Positions 55,138 to 56,977 of a stretch of DNA of 56,977 bases are shown one piece after another. How positions within the stretch are numbered: the stretch's first letter is position 1; each line of letters opens with the position of its first letter. This DNA is from Pseudomonadota bacterium (GTDB lineage Bacteria; Pseudomonadota; Gammaproteobacteria; Pseudomonadales; Pseudohongiellaceae). Both the position numbers and the translations under genes were made by a program. The stretch is taken from contig JAQBSZ010000025.1 of assembly GCA_027623555.1 (NCBI GenBank), positions 1 to 56,977 on the forward strand. The letters run 5' to 3'. Below the pieces are notes generated by a model. The model was given only the letters and a program-made list of their open reading frames with translations. It searched no databases and had not been told where the DNA came from.

Positions 55138-56886
55138 ATGGCAGTCAATCTCCAACGCAGAACGGCCAATACTGACCTTGAACTGCCCGCTACCCTGCAT
55201 CCGCTTATTCGCCGGGTTTATAGTCAGCGATCTGTTAAGCGTGTCGAAGACCTGCAGCTCGGCCTTGACAATCTTTTGCCTCCCGACCTGCTCAAGGGCA
55301 TGGACCAGGCGGTGCAACTGTTAGTTGATTGCCTGCAAGGGCAGAAACGCATACTGATCGTGTCTGATTTCGACGCCGATGGTGCCACCAGCTGTGTGTT
55401 GGCAATTAACGCCTTGATTGCCTGTGGCGCCAAACATGTGGAATACATCGTGCCGAACCGGTTCGAATACGGTTATGGACTGACTCCGGAAATTGTGGAA
55501 ATCGCCAAGGCCCTGGAGCCACATCTGATCATAACAGTCGATAACGGAATATCGAGTATCGAAGGAGTGGACGCTGCGAAGCAGTCCGGCATCCAGGTAT
55601 TGATTACTGATCATCATCTGCCCGCCGATCAACTGCCTGCGGCCGATGCCATCGTTAATCCGAATCAACTGGGTTGTGAATTTCCAAGCAAGTGCATCGC
55701 CGGTGTCGGAGTGATCTTTTACGTCATGTTGGCACTGCGTGCCCATTTACGGGACATCGGCTGGTTTGACGAGATGCGCATCGAAGTGCCCAATATGGCG
55801 GATCTGCTGGACCTGGTCGCACTAGGTACCGTGGCCGACGTGGTCCCACTGGATCGTAACAATCGTATTCTGGTGGATGAAGGGCTGAAGCGCATTCGGG
55901 TCGGTCGCACCCGTGCCGGTGTGCTGGCGCTGCTGGAACTGGCAAAGCGCAAGCCGCATCGTTTAACTGCCGGCGATCTCGGATTCAGTGTCGGGCCGCG
56001 CCTGAATGCAGCGGGCCGGCTCGATGATATGTCGACCGGAATCGAATGCCTGTTAGCCGATCGCGCGGGCAGTGCCTATGAGCTGGCACTGCAGCTCGAC
56101 AGCATGAACCAGGATCGCAAACAGATTGAAGCCGATATGCGCGACCAGGCTTTTCAAAGCCTGGATGAATTAGTTCTGGAAGAAGACAGCCTGCCGGCGG
56201 CGCTGTGCCTGTTTGATGCTCGCTGGCATCAGGGTGTAGTCGGCATTCTGGCCTCCCGGATCAAGGACAAGTTTCATCGCCCGGTGATTGCATTCGCCGA
56301 AGTGTCAGACAGCAGCACTGAGAAAATGCAATTGAAGGGATCGGCACGATCCATTAAAGGCTTTCATATTCGCGATGCGCTCGATGCCGTAGCCAGTCAT
56401 CATCCAGGTCTTGTCACTAAATTTGGCGGGCATGCCATGGCAGCGGGTCTCAGCCTGGAAAAAGACCGCCTCGACGAATTCAGGCAGGCATTCGAAGCAG
56501 AAGCGGCACGTCTACTGAGCGAAGAAACTTTACAGGCGAAGCTGTTAAGTGACGGCCAAGTTCAGGCAGATTGGTTTTCCATGGAAACGGCAGTTGAGCT
56601 TGCCGGCGCCGGACCCTGGGGACAGGAGTTTCCGGAACCAGTGTTCGACGGCAGATTCAAGTTGGTGCAGCATCGCCGAGTCGGTGAGCGTCATTTGAAG
56701 ATGGTGCTAAGTCCGGTGGAGGCACCGCAACGCATCATCGACGCGATCGCATTCAATGTGGATGAAGCGCAATGGCCAACTGATCACACCAACGAGATCG
56801 AGATTGCCTATCGCATGGAAATCAATGAGTTCCGTGGCAATCAGACTCTTCAGCTCATGGTGGAACACATCCTGGCGCTCTATTAG
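55138..56886 (+). CDS. recJ: Single-stranded-DNA-specific exonuclease RecJ
   Basis: This 582-residue nuclease degrades single-stranded DNA 5'-3' in recombination and mismatch repair. The DHH-family motifs are DFDADGATS (motif I), VDNGISS, TDHHLP (DHH) and, in the DHHA1 domain, KGSARSIKGFHIRDAL and GGHAMAAGL. Length is close to E. coli RecJ (577). The gene ends 91 bases before the window edge; that last stretch has no recognisable feature. Confidence 0.97.
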   Translation: MAVNLQRRTANTDLELPATLHPLIRRVYSQRSVKRVEDLQLGLDNLLPPDLLKGMDQAVQLLVDCLQGQKRILIVSDFDADGATSCVLAINALIACGAKHVEYIVPNRFEYGYGLTPEIVEIAKALEPHLIITVDNGISSIEGVDAAKQSGIQVLITDHHLPADQLPAADAIVNPNQLGCEFPSKCIAGVGVIFYVMLALRAHLRDIGWFDEMRIEVPNMADLLDLVALGTVADVVPLDRNNRILVDEGLKRIRVGRTRAGVLALLELAKRKPHRLTAGDLGFSVGPRLNAAGRLDDMSTGIECLLADRAGSAYELALQLDSMNQDRKQIEADMRDQAFQSLDELVLEEDSLPAALCLFDARWHQGVVGILASRIKDKFHRPVIAFAEVSDSSTEKMQLKGSARSIKGFHIRDALDAVASHHPGLVTKFGGHAMAAGLSLEKDRLDEFRQAFEAEAARLLSEETLQAKLLSDGQVQADWFSMETAVELAGAGPWGQEFPEPVFDGRFKLVQHRRVGERHLKMVLSPVEAPQRIIDAIAFNVDEAQWPTDHTNEIEIAYRMEINEFRGNQTLQLMVEHILALY

Positions 56887-56977
56887 TCGGCTTCTCGGTG
56901 GATCGAAGGGGTCACCCATTATCCGACTCCGGTCAACAGGGCGTAGAATTACCTGAGTACCAACGCCCCACCTGTTT

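Overview
The window comes from a gammaproteobacterium, probably a free-living aerobic (marine-type) heterotroph. The evidence is a set of gammaproteobacterial housekeeping neighbourhoods: guaB-guaA with tadA and purL; ffh-rpsP-rimM-trmD-rplS next to a CorC-like and a CcsA-like gene; dsbC-hom-thrC-recJ; and a pspF/pspABC locus with a sigma-54 promoter. The genus cannot be read from sequence alone. I see no rRNA or tRNA gene, CRISPR array, phage module or complete insertion sequence.

Layout. 1-7.1 kb is a periplasmic redox region: the N-terminal part of a TonB-dependent receptor, a redoxin/cytochrome c/copper-monooxygenase-like protein, a PQQ dehydrogenase with a lanthanide-type Asp, and a YtkA-like/di-heme cytochrome pair. 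7.2-10.8 kb holds a bestrophin-like membrane protein, a secreted protein with a possible CotH-like kinase fold followed by a PPP-family phosphatase, and a cupin. 10.9-21.3 kb is mostly on the minus strand and catabolic or accessory: lipoprotein cytochrome c, amidohydrolase, class III aminotransferase, alpha/beta hydrolase, small cytochrome c, Baeyer-Villiger monooxygenase, HupE/UreJ-like protein, parvulin-type isomerase and a TMEM175-like protein. 21.3-31.2 kb is purine synthesis and tRNA editing.

31.2-34.5 kb is the most unusual part. A multi-membrane-span protein ends in a Fis-type helix-turn-helix and follows a FabH-like ketoacyl synthase in the same direction. Both genes are preceded by a TTGTAG-N9-CTACAA palindrome, which suggests a synthase plus one-component membrane regulator. 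A NUDIX gene and a MITE-like element follow. 34.6-37.7 kb is the phage-shock locus. 39.2-42.9 kb is a peroxide-response cluster (DUF3501, Fe-S oxidoreductase, rubrerythrin) divergent from oxyR, with an OxyR-like half-site in front of rubrerythrin and a duplicated copy of the oxyR start. 42.9-45.1 kb has a UDG-family protein, a phosphoesterase and a phosphopantetheinyl transferase. 45.1-56.9 kb is the conserved signal-recognition, ribosome, tRNA-modification, threonine and recJ block.

Three inverted-repeat elements (about 5.2-5.3, 16.4-16.6 and 34.2-34.5 kb) look like small non-autonomous repeats. Functional assignments rest on reading motifs by eye; no database search was run.
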